In this document: in pieces, positions 10,601 to 18,538 of the stretch
Layout of the letters: the number at the start of each line of letters is the position of its first letter
Numbering within the stretch: the first letter of the stretch is position 1
NCBI GenBank assembly: GCA_019654055.1
Contig: BPDA01000005.1
Location: 1 to 59,460 of the forward strand
DNA: 59,460 bases
Reading direction: 5' to 3'
Source: Methanobacteriota archaeon
GTDB taxonomy: Archaea; Thermoplasmatota; Poseidoniia; Poseidoniales; Thalassarchaeaceae
Program-made: the position numbers and the translations under genes
The notes under the pieces: generated by a model
Databases searched by the model: none
What the model saw: only the letters and a program-made list of their open reading frames with translations
Told to the model about the DNA's origin: nothing

Positions 10601-11604
10601 CCGTGGCCGAGGCGGAGAAGAGCGTGCAGGGGCTCGAGCGCCGCCTCGGTCATCTCGGCAATGTGAACATGCTAGCCATAGAGCAGTACGACAGCACGGC
10701 CGAGCGCATCGACGGGCTGGTCGAGGACGGCAAGCTGCTGCGCAGCCGGCGCGAGCAGCTAGTTTCGCTGGTGGATCAGTTGGAGAGTGAGCGCAAGACT
10801 AGGCTGATGACCGTGTTCGATCACGTCAACAAGAACTTCTCGAGGGTCTACGAGGTACTGCAGCCAGGGGGGAGCGGTAAACTGCGCATGGAGAACCTCA
10901 GGAATCCCTTCGATGGGGGCTTGGAAATGGACTGCGTACCTCCGGGCAAGAGCAAGAACACCCGCCGAAACCAGCTTTCCGGCGGCGAGAAGTCGATGGC
11001 CGCGCTGGCCCTAATCTTCTCGATCCAAGATTACGAGCCGAGCCCGTTCTACTACCTCGACGAGGTCGACCAGAATCTTGACCCATTCAACGCCGAGCGC
11101 ATTGCCACGCTATGCAGAATACGCAGCCAACAAGCACAGTTCCTCATGGTGACCCTGCGCAAGATCAGTCTGACCCTAGCCGACCACCACGTCGGCGTCA
11201 CCCACGCTGGTGATGGCCGTAGCCGACTCATCACTGACTTCGACAGGGCGGCCGCCATTGAGATGGGCGAGAAGTTCGAGGCCGAGCGGAAGGCCCAGAC
11301 TCAGACCAAGGCAGATCGACAGGCTATGCCCGAACTGCCTGAACCCAGAGACATGCCACGGACCCCTGAACCCCTAGGCACTCCGAAGAGCCTAGGCGGG
11401 CTAGCCGAGCGAGCCGGGGCGGAAATCGAAACCGGTGAGGTGGAAGATGAGGTCGAGGCGGAAGGAGGAACCATCGAGTCATTGCGCGATCGCACCGAGG
11501 ACTGGACCGAGGACATGGGCGAGCGTGAGGAGATTGAACAGGTCCTCGAAGAATCAGAAGAAGACGAGGTCGACTCCGAGGTCGGGCAGAAGGAGGCTGA
11601 ATGA
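7687..11604 (+). CDS. smc: Chromosome segregation ATPase SMC
   Basis: SMC is the core ATPase of the condensin-like complex that organises and segregates the chromosome. The 1305-aa protein starts at MHLLRMELENFKSFG, the canonical family start; an in-frame ATG at 7675 would add four residues. The P-loop GPNGSGKS is at residues 31-38. Two long coiled coils flank a hinge at about residues 530-690. The C-terminal signature LSGGEKS is at about residue 1097, with Walker B YYLDEVDQNLD soon after. After the ATPase head comes an unusual tail of about 120 residues rich in Glu and Pro (from about residue 1182). It overlaps scpA by four bases. Confidence 0.97.
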   Translation: MHLLRMELENFKSFGGEVTIPLEEGFTAITGPNGSGKSNTLDALEFVLGPKSTKSLRAANVTQLIFNGGKRGRPAKHMSASLVFDNTPDVGSRRRLRVETDEVRFTRTVKLGRKGDPISSYRINDEPSSATEMRRVLAEAGLRAGGYNIVKQGDVTTLATMTPHKRRGVLEEVAGVTAYDDEIRRAGTQRKHVESNIETIDLFEIEQKKRLKDLGKEREQALKFKQLKDELDTARVSLHQSRHRNRSDEVRLLGEERSRYLGEIDDIGEKITDGKKGVLALDEELVKVDSDINEITSGEARGLFEQIRQYQIDIETGGDRIGDQRSIIEEAEEEAEVFRTELQGAQSAHEDVQGVLDNASQALEDAKATLKSASAEELEARDAIESGDKAGRDLKRILGRTSEAVDEAQTTHAEASLKADLADQKAQIASSKLADLEGEFEEATMVRDDLELVGEDLQGDQPEKDRGSLAEELRRLQKQEAELVGDRDRSELRVRDAERELNKARARQEGRSGTPGSAVTLAALTKLRQSGDVKGILGSLGELTAPKDPAHEEALANALGAGLRSIVVTDDDVAAKCIAWLRQNGGGRATFLPLNKLSTSRPGGRSLIVANNPGVIGFAHDLLDYDSEIETAVRYAGRNTLVVETMEVARRNMGGVRLVTLDGSVIESSGAMTGGSAATSTRNAFGGGSVSSSLDRLETAVEEANLLYSTVEAALRELRANQQSLRDSIHGLDGDDHSVRLRNWKADIERAQKNVDETRNKVVAATREFERCEEAQATVRADADEASGDYESAAAARAAAAQALQDHAPDHLSQKLREAERQMTEAERTKLASESAISSSNERLQILSGRVVEIQRQIDKKLEAISTAESRISDLEKAIAEANDNLEDLRVQASQFDEEQQALKDRRDEIVDERASLRASVETMSQKRETLAARIEDLNVQIQQKRETVDEIAAELGEAGIPIPTAEAQLPTVAEAEKSVQGLERRLGHLGNVNMLAIEQYDSTAERIDGLVEDGKLLRSRREQLVSLVDQLESERKTRLMTVFDHVNKNFSRVYEVLQPGGSGKLRMENLRNPFDGGLEMDCVPPGKSKNTRRNQLSGGEKSMAALALIFSIQDYEPSPFYYLDEVDQNLDPFNAERIATLCRIRSQQAQFLMVTLRKISLTLADHHVGVTHAGDGRSRLITDFDRAAAIEMGEKFEAERKAQTQTKADRQAMPELPEPRDMPRTPEPLGTPKSLGGLAERAGAEIETGEVEDEVEAEGGTIESLRDRTEDWTEDMGEREEIEQVLEESEEDEVDSEVGQKEAE

Positions 11605-12611
11605 TGGCGGTGTTCGACGGCAAGGCACTGCGTGACGACATCGTCGAGACTATGCTCGGTGGCGAAACCGACCTCGAGACCAGTAGGTACCTAGACAGGC
11701 TCGTCGAGCTGGCCACCCTCGAGCAGGCCGAGCACCAGTTCCTTATCGACCCGTTCGACCGCTCGGTGGCTTTGGTACTGCAGCTCTTCCAGTCCAGCGA
11801 TCTAGACCCTTGGGATGTCGACCTCAGCTCCTTCCTCGTCATGTTCAATGAGAGGATAAAGGAGTCCGAGAACATCGACCTGCCGACCTGCGGCAGGCTG
11901 GTCAGGATGACCTGGTGCATCCTACGAGGCCAGGCATCCACCTTGCTAGAGAGGCAGGAGCGCGCCTTTGACTTCGAGGAGGAGGATGTGTGGGAATTCG
12001 ATGGCGGCTGGGAGTCCGAGTTCGACGATGCCGACTACAACTTCTCCGTGGGAGTCCTGACCGGTGCTGCCGACGAGGCCCTGCCGCAGATGTTCGAAGG
12101 CAGAATCCACCGCGACGAGAGTCGTCCAGTCACCCTCGGCGAGCTTCTGCTGGGGCTTCAGGACGCAGGTAGACTCGCAGCCGAGCAGCGGCTGCGCGAA
12201 GAGATAGCCAAGGAGCGCCGTGAAGCCAACGCCCGTGCTAGGGAGAGATTTAGCGGCAGCCTCCATGTGGAAGACCTCGAGGGAGATCTGCAGCGAACTT
12301 GGGAATCGCTCAAGGCCCGTTCGAAGGGAGCCGGAAAACCCATCGTTTTGCAGGATTTGGTGCACGACATCTCGTCGAAGTCAATGGAGTCCGGCATTGA
12401 CAAGGAGGAAGCAGAGGCCGAGGCGCAAGTCACGGCCTTGGTTTCCGCTCTGTTCCTGACAAACAGAGGCTACGTCGACCTGAAGCAGGAGAAGGGCCGC
12501 AATGGAAAGATTACTCTCAAGGACCTGTGGACCAAGGAGGATGACTTCTCGTTACTCTCCGAAAAGCTCCACCCCAAAACGATGACCATGGAGGCAGTCA
12601 AGGATGTCTGA
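11601..12611 (+). CDS. scpA: Segregation and condensation protein A
   Basis: ScpA is the kleisin that bridges the SMC heads. The 336-aa protein has the family N-terminal pattern FDRSVALVLQLFQSSDLDPW (SMC-neck binding region), followed by a polar, variable middle and a C-terminal winged-helix-like end. Its ATG overlaps the smc stop (ATGA), indicating translational coupling. Its own 3' end overlaps scpB by eight bases. It is longer than typical bacterial ScpA (about 250 aa), mostly because of the charged middle segment. Confidence 0.92.
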   Translation: MMAVFDGKALRDDIVETMLGGETDLETSRYLDRLVELATLEQAEHQFLIDPFDRSVALVLQLFQSSDLDPWDVDLSSFLVMFNERIKESENIDLPTCGRLVRMTWCILRGQASTLLERQERAFDFEEEDVWEFDGGWESEFDDADYNFSVGVLTGAADEALPQMFEGRIHRDESRPVTLGELLLGLQDAGRLAAEQRLREEIAKERREANARARERFSGSLHVEDLEGDLQRTWESLKARSKGAGKPIVLQDLVHDISSKSMESGIDKEEAEAEAQVTALVSALFLTNRGYVDLKQEKGRNGKITLKDLWTKEDDFSLLSEKLHPKTMTMEAVKDV

Positions 12612-13227
12612 CCCCCGCCTTTCCACGGTGCTTGAGGCGATACTCTTCGGGGCAGGCCGCTCTATGTCGGTCGAAGAGCTCTCCGAGCTCCTAGAGAGGC
12701 CACAGGGAGAGGTCCATTCGGCCCTGCGCGACCTCCAGGCCACCATCCGCCGGCGCCGTGATTCTGCCCTCCAACTCGCCGACGTCGCCGGCCGTTGGAT
12801 ATTCGAGGTTCGGCCCAGCCTATCTCCGCATCTGCCCGAGTCATTCCGAGCCGACATCCCGCAGAGGCTGCTGCCGGCTGCCGCGCTGATCGCATATCAC
12901 CAGCCTATGGCCCAGTCGCAATTGGTTGACATGCTCGGGCAGAGGGCTTACGACCACGTGCGGGACCTCGCCAAGATGGGACTGATTGATCGCAGGAGAG
13001 ACGGCCTGACCCGCCGGCTGACCACCACTCGGAGGTTCGCCGAGTACTTCGGATGCCCAGAAGTGGAGTACCGAAAAGTCAGGACTTGGTTCAGGGAGGA
13101 AGCCTCGAAGATGGGGCTCACGAGTGCCCAGTTGGCTGCTTCTCTAGCTCCGGAGGAGCAACTCACCATCAACGAGTTCTCCGATGACTCCGAAACATCC
13201 GAAGAGCCCTTGGAAGCCGAGGAGTAG
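12604..13227 (+). CDS. scpB: Segregation and condensation protein B
   Basis: ScpB is the kite-type winged-helix dimer that completes the Smc-ScpA-ScpB complex. The 207-aa protein shows VLEAILFGAGRSMSVEELSE (first winged helix), then LIAYHQPMAQSQLVDMLGQ and LAKMGLIDRRRDG-type sequence (second winged helix), plus an acidic C-terminal tail. Its start lies inside the scpA 3' end. It stops one base before the convergent HMG-CoA reductase gene. Confidence 0.92.
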   Translation: MSDPRLSTVLEAILFGAGRSMSVEELSELLERPQGEVHSALRDLQATIRRRRDSALQLADVAGRWIFEVRPSLSPHLPESFRADIPQRLLPAAALIAYHQPMAQSQLVDMLGQRAYDHVRDLAKMGLIDRRRDGLTRRLTTTRRFAEYFGCPEVEYRKVRTWFREEASKMGLTSAQLAASLAPEEQLTINEFSDDSETSEEPLEAEE

Positions 13228-13228
13228 G

Positions 13229-14524
13229 TTACTCCTCTCTCAGCCTCTCAAGCTCTTCTTCGACTGCTTTCTGGGTGATTCTGCCGCCCCCCTCTCTCAT
13301 ACGGGCTGCAACGATGTCCACCTCAGGTCCCTCAGCACCTGCGGTCACGGCCATGTTCCTGACGTGCAGTTTCATGTGGCCGGCTTGGATTCCCACTGTG
13401 GCCAGTGCCTTCAGAGCCCCTAGGTTCTGGGCCAGTCCAGCCGCTGCCATCACCTTGGCGAGGTCGTCGGCGGAAGTGATTCCGAGCAGGGCCACATTGG
13501 CTTGGGCCGCAGGGTGGACCCTCACAGCTCCTCCGACGAGGCCCACGGCCATCGGCAGTTCGATCGATCCCACCAGATTGCCACCATCATCCTTCTCCCA
13601 GTGAGTAAGCGAGCCATAGACCCTCTCGTGGGCAGCGTAGCTGTGGGCCCCCGACTCTACTGCTCGCCAGTCCTGTCCACATGCGATTGCTATGGGGGAG
13701 ATTGCATTCATGATTCCCTTGTTGTGAGTGGTTGCGCGGAACGGGTCGGCCTTGGCGAAGTGATAGGCCTGCAGCACCCCATCAATTACCTCGGAGCCTT
13801 GGGTAGCATCGCCCTTATCGGACATCTCCTCAGGAGTGAAAACCGCACTCACCCTAGCGAGCCTGTGCACAGCCAGATTGCTGATTATACGCAGTATCAC
13901 GGTCCCGCCGGTCAATCCTTCCACTTTCGGTGCGATTGTCTCGGCCATGGTGTTGACAGCGTTGGCGCCCATGGCGTCTCTGCAGTCTACGAGGATGTGT
14001 ACTATCACCATCGGGCCGGATTCGGTTTCGATGATTCTGGCATGGATGTCCCTGCAGCCACCGCCGAACTTGACAAGAATTGGGTCCACGGAGTTGCATG
14101 ATTCCATCAGTTCTGCACTATTCTGCAGAATTGACGCCCTAGCGGCTTCCGGGTCCTCACAACCCACCACCTGAATCTGCCCAATCATCACCGGATCGTC
14201 GTTGTCGGACATGAATCCTCCCTTGGAGTGGCACCGCTTCGCCATGTTGCTGGCCGCAGCAACCACGCTAGGCTCCTCGAGCACGAAGGGAATCAGGTAG
14301 TGCTCACCATCTATGATGAAGTTGGTAGCGACACCTATTGGAAGCGAGTAGGTCCCAATCACATTCTCTATCATCCGATCGGCCGAATCCTCCGAGAGTT
14401 CTCCCGAGGACGACCACGCCTCGACCTGTTCGGGGGTGAGTCCGGCTATGCCAGCCAGCATCTCCCTTCGCTCTGAAACCGAGAGCTTGTAGAATCCCTC
14501 TAGCCGGCTGCTGTCGACTGGCAT
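13229..14524 (-). CDS. mvaA: Hydroxymethylglutaryl-CoA reductase, class II type
   Basis: The enzyme interconverts HMG-CoA and mevalonate, feeding archaeal isoprenoid lipid synthesis. The 431-aa protein matches the class II (Pseudomonas-type) form. It has MIENVIGTYSLPIGVATNF, catalytic Glu in VLEEPSVVAAAS (about residue 83), catalytic Lys in HNKGIMNAI, Asp in GQDWRAVESGAHSYAA, and the late His segment GHMKLHVRN. I start at ATG 14524 (MPVDSSRLEGFYKLSV), where the family begins. The frame is open 40 codons further up to 14644, but that stretch contains the GCGTTAA motif cluster. Confidence 0.93.
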   Translation of the reverse strand: MPVDSSRLEGFYKLSVSERREMLAGIAGLTPEQVEAWSSSGELSEDSADRMIENVIGTYSLPIGVATNFIIDGEHYLIPFVLEEPSVVAAASNMAKRCHSKGGFMSDNDDPVMIGQIQVVGCEDPEAARASILQNSAELMESCNSVDPILVKFGGGCRDIHARIIETESGPMVIVHILVDCRDAMGANAVNTMAETIAPKVEGLTGGTVILRIISNLAVHRLARVSAVFTPEEMSDKGDATQGSEVIDGVLQAYHFAKADPFRATTHNKGIMNAISPIAIACGQDWRAVESGAHSYAAHERVYGSLTHWEKDDGGNLVGSIELPMAVGLVGGAVRVHPAAQANVALLGITSADDLAKVMAAAGLAQNLGALKALATVGIQAGHMKLHVRNMAVTAGAEGPEVDIVAARMREGGGRITQKAVEEELERLREE

Positions 14525-14625
14525 CCGTATCGGTTGAAGCCCGGTGGAATTGGCTTCTAACTGTTTGCGAGTGGCTCCGATATTCTCCCGAATCCGGGCG
14601 AAGGTCATGCGGAGCGTGCAGGAAG

Positions 14626-14770
14626 AACGCGTTAATCCAGCCATTAACGGGTCATTAACGCATCAATAAAGCGTTAGTGAAGCGTTAACGCCTAGGAATC
14701 ACATTCGATTTACTGAGCGGAAGCACCCTGCCTAGTACGCTTCGGAAATTCGCCAGAACGCGTTAAATCG
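14626..14770. repeat. Cluster of GCGTTAA-type motifs between mvaA and the Orc-like gene
   Basis: Six related motifs lie within about 145 bases: AACGCGTTAA (14626-14635), ATTAACGG (14643-14650), ATTAACGC (14654-14661), GCGTTAGT (14671-14678), the palindrome GCGTTAACGC (14682-14691) and AACGCGTTAAAT (14757-14768). They occur in both orientations in the divergent gap between HMG-CoA reductase and an AAA/winged-helix protein. This is the arrangement of an operator array or an origin-recognition element; the sequence alone does not say which. Confidence 0.6.
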
Positions 14771-14806
14771 GCCTCTAGGAAGCGTGAGGATGCGTGAATA
14801 TTAAGA

Positions 14807-16609
14807 ATGATAGAAATCGCTGCTCGGGCAATGATTGGAGAGGCAGTCTCGCTACTGGACCTACCTCCACTAAGGGGCAACCCATTCGATCACAGACCGA
14901 TTGAGTCCGCACGCGCTCAGGATTTGGTGGGACGCGATTCGCTGATGACCCGAATCAGGGAACACATCATCTCGGAATCTCCTAGGATGATCCTCTTGGT
15001 AGGAGAGGGAGGCAGCGGTAGGACCTCTCTAGTGAATGCACTCTCATCACAGGTCAACAAGAGGTTCGTCGGCAAGATATGGCCTCAGGACGAGCCAGTA
15101 ATCTCGATTATCAGCGAAATCGCAGTCGGGCTAACGGGGAGTTTCGACGTTCCAGCCTCGACCGAGCAGATGTGCGAGAGGCTGATTGACACCCTCGAAC
15201 AAGGCACCGGACCACTTCCCCTGATAGCCCTCGATTACCCAGATACAGTGCCGATGAACGACTTCTTGGCGCGAATGTCGCCTGTGTTGCAGAGTCTGAG
15301 GGCCTTGATCATCGTGACGCTGACACCCGGGCAACTCGCCTCACTCGATGAGGAGGTGCTTGAGGCGTTCGATCCCTCCGAGAACCTCGAGGGGCTATCA
15401 GAGAGTCAGATACAGCGACTAGTGGACAACCTCATGCGCAGGAAGGCGCGCGAGCGTTGGATAGTCAACTCCGATCTGCTGTCTGCCATCTATGACAACA
15501 CCGGGGGCAATCCCCGGGCGGTCGTTCGCACGTGCAGGGACCTAGTGGACGAGAGGAGGGGCGTCGGCTCGGAGGGGACCCTTGAGAGGCTGGTTGGGTG
15601 GCAGAGGATTGTTGAGGAGACGGACGACCCGCCCGAAGAGACCCCTGAGCCCAGAACCGAGCCGGAGCAGACCCCCGGGCCCGAGGCAGAGGATGACCAA
15701 GAGGACTGGGACACCGAGCCAGAGGACCTATGGGAGGACGAACCGGAGCCCGTGGAAGAGTCCGAGGAGTTTGATTGGGACGAGGAAATCCCGAATCCAG
15801 AGGAGATATGGGAAGACGAGTCCGAGCCGTCGGCCCCAGCCCCACAGCAAGGCCAAGAGACACTCGACTCCTTCGTCGTCGCGGAAGAAGCGACCGGGCC
15901 GGTGCCACAGCATCACCGTGCCGGAGGACTCAGTGGTCTGGCCGACAGGTCGCAGAGGGTCAGCGCGGCCCTGCCTAAGGGCCCCGATAAGACCCCAATC
16001 ACCGTGGCTGAGAACCGACCACAGCTCACGCCTGCGCCAATCAGGCCACCCCTCAGTCCAGACCCCGAGTCGGCCTTCGTCACCGAGGCCAAGCCAGACA
16101 CATCGGTCCCACCCACCGAGGACCAGCCTGTGATGGCCGCTGAGGGCGCACTCTGGACCGTGGATCCGAGCCTCGGCTCGACCCTCCCTAATCTCGATGA
16201 GGAGACTAAGGGCGCCCCGGAACCAGTCTTCGACATCGAGCATTCTCCCCCTCCTCCGGCCCCGGAGCCCGAGCCTGTGTTCGAGGAGCCGGAGCCCGAA
16301 CCCTCGCCCCCCCTCCCGCCCCGTATCCCAATTCCCCTAGGTCCCTCTTGGGACTCCGACGAGCCCCTAGACAGATCTAGGGCCGCAAACGTCTCTGAGA
16401 CCGAGCGAATAGTGCTGGCCGAGGCTAGGGAGCGCGAGGTATCGCCCTCCGACCCCGCCCTCCAGGCTGTCCTCGAGGTTGGCCGGACCAGGCTCTCCCA
16501 GATCTTCAACGGACTGCGCAAGGCTGGACTGCTCTCGGTCAGGAAGCAGGGCCGTACGAGGCTGTTCAAACTGAGCAGGGCAGCCTCGCTGGAACTCGAG
16601 ATGACCTAG
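14807..16609 (+). CDS. Orc1/Cdc6-like AAA protein with degenerate ATPase site and C-terminal winged helix
   Basis: The 600-aa protein has an Orc-like N-terminus (GNPFDHRP, then DLVGRDSLMTRI). The P-loop-like motif GEGGSGRTSL at residues 66-75 has Arg where the catalytic Lys should be. The Walker B position reads LIALDYPDTV, with no DE pair. About residues 280-525 are acidic and Pro-rich, probably disordered. The last 70 residues form a winged helix (LSQIFNGLRKAGLLSVRKQG). I infer a DNA-binding protein that has lost ATP hydrolysis. It could be a transcription regulator or an accessory origin factor. The motif cluster just upstream may be its binding site. Confidence 0.6.
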   Translation: MIEIAARAMIGEAVSLLDLPPLRGNPFDHRPIESARAQDLVGRDSLMTRIREHIISESPRMILLVGEGGSGRTSLVNALSSQVNKRFVGKIWPQDEPVISIISEIAVGLTGSFDVPASTEQMCERLIDTLEQGTGPLPLIALDYPDTVPMNDFLARMSPVLQSLRALIIVTLTPGQLASLDEEVLEAFDPSENLEGLSESQIQRLVDNLMRRKARERWIVNSDLLSAIYDNTGGNPRAVVRTCRDLVDERRGVGSEGTLERLVGWQRIVEETDDPPEETPEPRTEPEQTPGPEAEDDQEDWDTEPEDLWEDEPEPVEESEEFDWDEEIPNPEEIWEDESEPSAPAPQQGQETLDSFVVAEEATGPVPQHHRAGGLSGLADRSQRVSAALPKGPDKTPITVAENRPQLTPAPIRPPLSPDPESAFVTEAKPDTSVPPTEDQPVMAAEGALWTVDPSLGSTLPNLDEETKGAPEPVFDIEHSPPPPAPEPEPVFEEPEPEPSPPLPPRIPIPLGPSWDSDEPLDRSRAANVSETERIVLAEAREREVSPSDPALQAVLEVGRTRLSQIFNGLRKAGLLSVRKQGRTRLFKLSRAASLELEMT

Positions 16610-16617
16610 GTGCTGGA

Positions 16618-16908
16618 ATGTCGGGGTCGATAGTCACTAGGGACAGGGTCGAAGAGTACCTAGCTCTGACCTCGGAGGCTAGGTCGAAGGCGACCCCATG
16701 CGCCGAGGGCGATACCGACGAGGCCCGGTTGACTTCGATGCTCAGGATGTGTGATGATTACGCCTCTGATGCGAGGCACTTCATGGAGGAAGGGGATTTA
16801 GTCAGAGCCTTCGGAGCAATCAACTATTCACACGCCTGGTTGGACGCAGCGGTCCGAATCGGGCTACTAGACGGGCACGGCGACGACCGCCTGTTTACAC
16901 TGCCTTAG
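16618..16908 (+). CDS. DUF357 family protein
   Basis: This 96-aa protein resembles the archaeal DUF357 family. It is all-helical and ends with the family pattern of a Gly-Asp turn (MEEGDLVRAFGAINYSHAWL) followed by DAAVRIGLLD. No function is established. It lies eight bases after the Orc-like gene on the same strand and may be co-transcribed with it. Its stop codon overlaps the stop codon of the convergent PIN gene in the sequence TTAG. Confidence 0.75.
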   Translation: MSGSIVTRDRVEEYLALTSEARSKATPCAEGDTDEARLTSMLRMCDDYASDARHFMEEGDLVRAFGAINYSHAWLDAAVRIGLLDGHGDDRLFTLP

Positions 16909-17273
16909 GTCTCCACCAGTCGTAGGAAGCGGCCGGAGGTGACCTCGATGTACGAGCCACCGGAGGATACCAAACTCTCCTTTAGAACCCGGTCCACCGT
17001 CAGCACAGGCCACCCCCTCGAACCAGACAACGCAATCAGCATCTCGTCCGGGTGGGACAAGCCATCTAGATCCGAAATCATCTCGCAACGACTCTCTAGC
17101 AGGCTGAGCAGGAACCCCTTCCTGCTCTGTGAAAGTTGCGACAGCTCGAGGTGGACGCATTCGAGCAGTTTCAGGTCCGCTTTCCCGACGACCCCACTCA
17201 TCGCATCATCGAGATTGAGCTCCGCATCCATCAACGCGACCCAACCGCAGGCGTCTACTAGGACGCCGACCAA
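16905..17273 (-). CDS. PIN-domain ribonuclease-like protein
   Basis: This 122-aa protein is a single PIN domain, an Mg-dependent RNase fold. The acidic residues expected of the active site are present: Asp in VLVDACGWV near residue 7, Glu in LLECVHLELS, and Asp residues in HPDEML and LTVDRVL. It lies four bases downstream of aIF2-gamma on the same strand, an association common in archaea. I favour a role in RNA or ribosome metabolism over a toxin, since no antitoxin-like ORF adjoins it. Confidence 0.8.
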   Translation of the reverse strand: MVGVLVDACGWVALMDAELNLDDAMSGVVGKADLKLLECVHLELSQLSQSRKGFLLSLLESRCEMISDLDGLSHPDEMLIALSGSRGWPVLTVDRVLKESLVSSGGSYIEVTSGRFLRLVET

Positions 17274-17277
17274 CCTA

Positions 17278-18507
17278 TCACCCCGCTATCGAACCGTGGC
17301 CGATGAGTCGCCAGCGTGATCCGATTCGTCGTGACAGCGTGATTCGACTGCCCCGCTTGGCGCAGATCGGCAGCCTGAGTTGTAGCGTCGCCGACGCCCC
17401 CTTAATCGACGAGACGGTGCCCACGCTAGTGGCTGTGGCTGAGTTCACCATCAGCATCTCGTTGGGCTGCAGAGGGCGGATCTCCCCAGCATCGTCCTCG
17501 TCGGCCGAGACCATTTTCTCAAGCAGTTTGAGATCGAGGTCGAGAGACTCCCAGACCGGCGGCAACTCGCCCTCGCGAGCCATTACCTGCCCGGAGAGCT
17601 CGTCCGCCTTGGTAGAGACCGGGTCCATCGGAGTGGCTATCCCGCACAACCCACCGGCATACACCGTCTTCAGGCCGATTCCACCTCCCTTCACGCTCTC
17701 GATGGTCGTTCGAATGGGCTCCCATGTGGCCCTACCTCCCGACTGTACCCTACGGCCTGGTGCTATCAGTATCGAGTCTCCAACGCTGAAGGACCCCTCT
17801 ACGATACTCCCTCCGACGATGCCGCCCTGGAGCTTGTCCGGGCGAGAGCCCGGGCGATTTACGTCGAACGAGCGGGCCACGTACATCAGCCCCGGTTGAC
17901 TCGAAGACCTGTCAGGAGTGGGAATAATGTCCTCGATAGCCTGAATCAGGACATCGAGGTTGACATCGTGGTGCGCCGATACCGGGATTATGGGCGCGTC
18001 CTCAGCTATGGTCCCCGCAAGGAAGTCCCTAATCTCGGCGTGGGACTCGACAGCCCTCTCGCGACTGACTATGTCGATCTTGTTCTGCACTACGACGATA
18101 TTCTCGATTCCTGCTATCTGCAGTGCCGCCAGATGCTCCCTAGTCTGTGGTTGCGGACACTTCTCGGTGGCAGAGATGAGCAGCATTGCACCATCCATTA
18201 TCGATGCGCCCGATATCATCACCGCCATCAGGGTCTCGTGACCGGGAGCGTCTACGAAGGAGACCACTCGCAACAACTCCTGACCCGAGTCCTCCTTGCC
18301 GTCAGGGTGCTTACCCCTAGCGTAGTACCTGCCATCAGGAGTCTTGTAGAAGGCGGTGTCGGCGTAGCCCAGCTTGATACTGATGCCCCGCTTTCTCTCC
18401 TCTGAGTGGGTGTCCGTCCAGACCCCGGAGAGGGCCTGGGTCAGGGTGGTCTTTCCATGGTCCACGTGGCCGACCATGCCGATGTTGACTACGGGCTGTC
18501 CGGGCAA
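17278..18507 (-). CDS. eif2g: Translation initiation factor aIF2 subunit gamma
   Basis: This is the GTPase subunit of aIF2, which delivers initiator Met-tRNA to the small ribosomal subunit. The 409-aa protein has G1 GHVDHGKT (13-20), G3 DAPGH (86-90) and G4 NKID, then two beta-barrel domains ending in RWRLIGHGSIAG. The segment between switch 1 and G3 (residues about 53-78) normally carries a four-Cys zinc knuckle. Here it reads YKTPDGRYYARGKHPDG and has no Cys. It lies upstream of the PIN gene and downstream of S6e. Confidence 0.96.
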   Translation of the reverse strand: MPGQPVVNIGMVGHVDHGKTTLTQALSGVWTDTHSEERKRGISIKLGYADTAFYKTPDGRYYARGKHPDGKEDSGQELLRVVSFVDAPGHETLMAVMISGASIMDGAMLLISATEKCPQPQTREHLAALQIAGIENIVVVQNKIDIVSRERAVESHAEIRDFLAGTIAEDAPIIPVSAHHDVNLDVLIQAIEDIIPTPDRSSSQPGLMYVARSFDVNRPGSRPDKLQGGIVGGSIVEGSFSVGDSILIAPGRRVQSGGRATWEPIRTTIESVKGGGIGLKTVYAGGLCGIATPMDPVSTKADELSGQVMAREGELPPVWESLDLDLKLLEKMVSADEDDAGEIRPLQPNEMLMVNSATATSVGTVSSIKGASATLQLRLPICAKRGSRITLSRRIGSRWRLIGHGSIAG

Positions 18508-18538
18508 ACTCTCAGCCAGTTCAATCCCTCCCGCCGAT

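Noticed and set aside
13502-14101. 199-codon forward open frame inside the HMG-CoA reductase gene
   Set aside because: It is antisense to a well-supported enzyme gene, with no family resemblance or ribosome-binding site.
15465-15908. Pro/Arg/Ser-rich frames opposite the acidic linker of the Orc-like protein
   Set aside because: Low-complexity Glu/Pro codons on the forward strand leave all other frames open. No independent coding signal is seen.
16905-17273. PIN protein as a VapC-type toxin
   Set aside because: No small antitoxin-like ORF adjoins it. Linkage to aIF2-gamma is a common archaeal arrangement and points to RNA metabolism.
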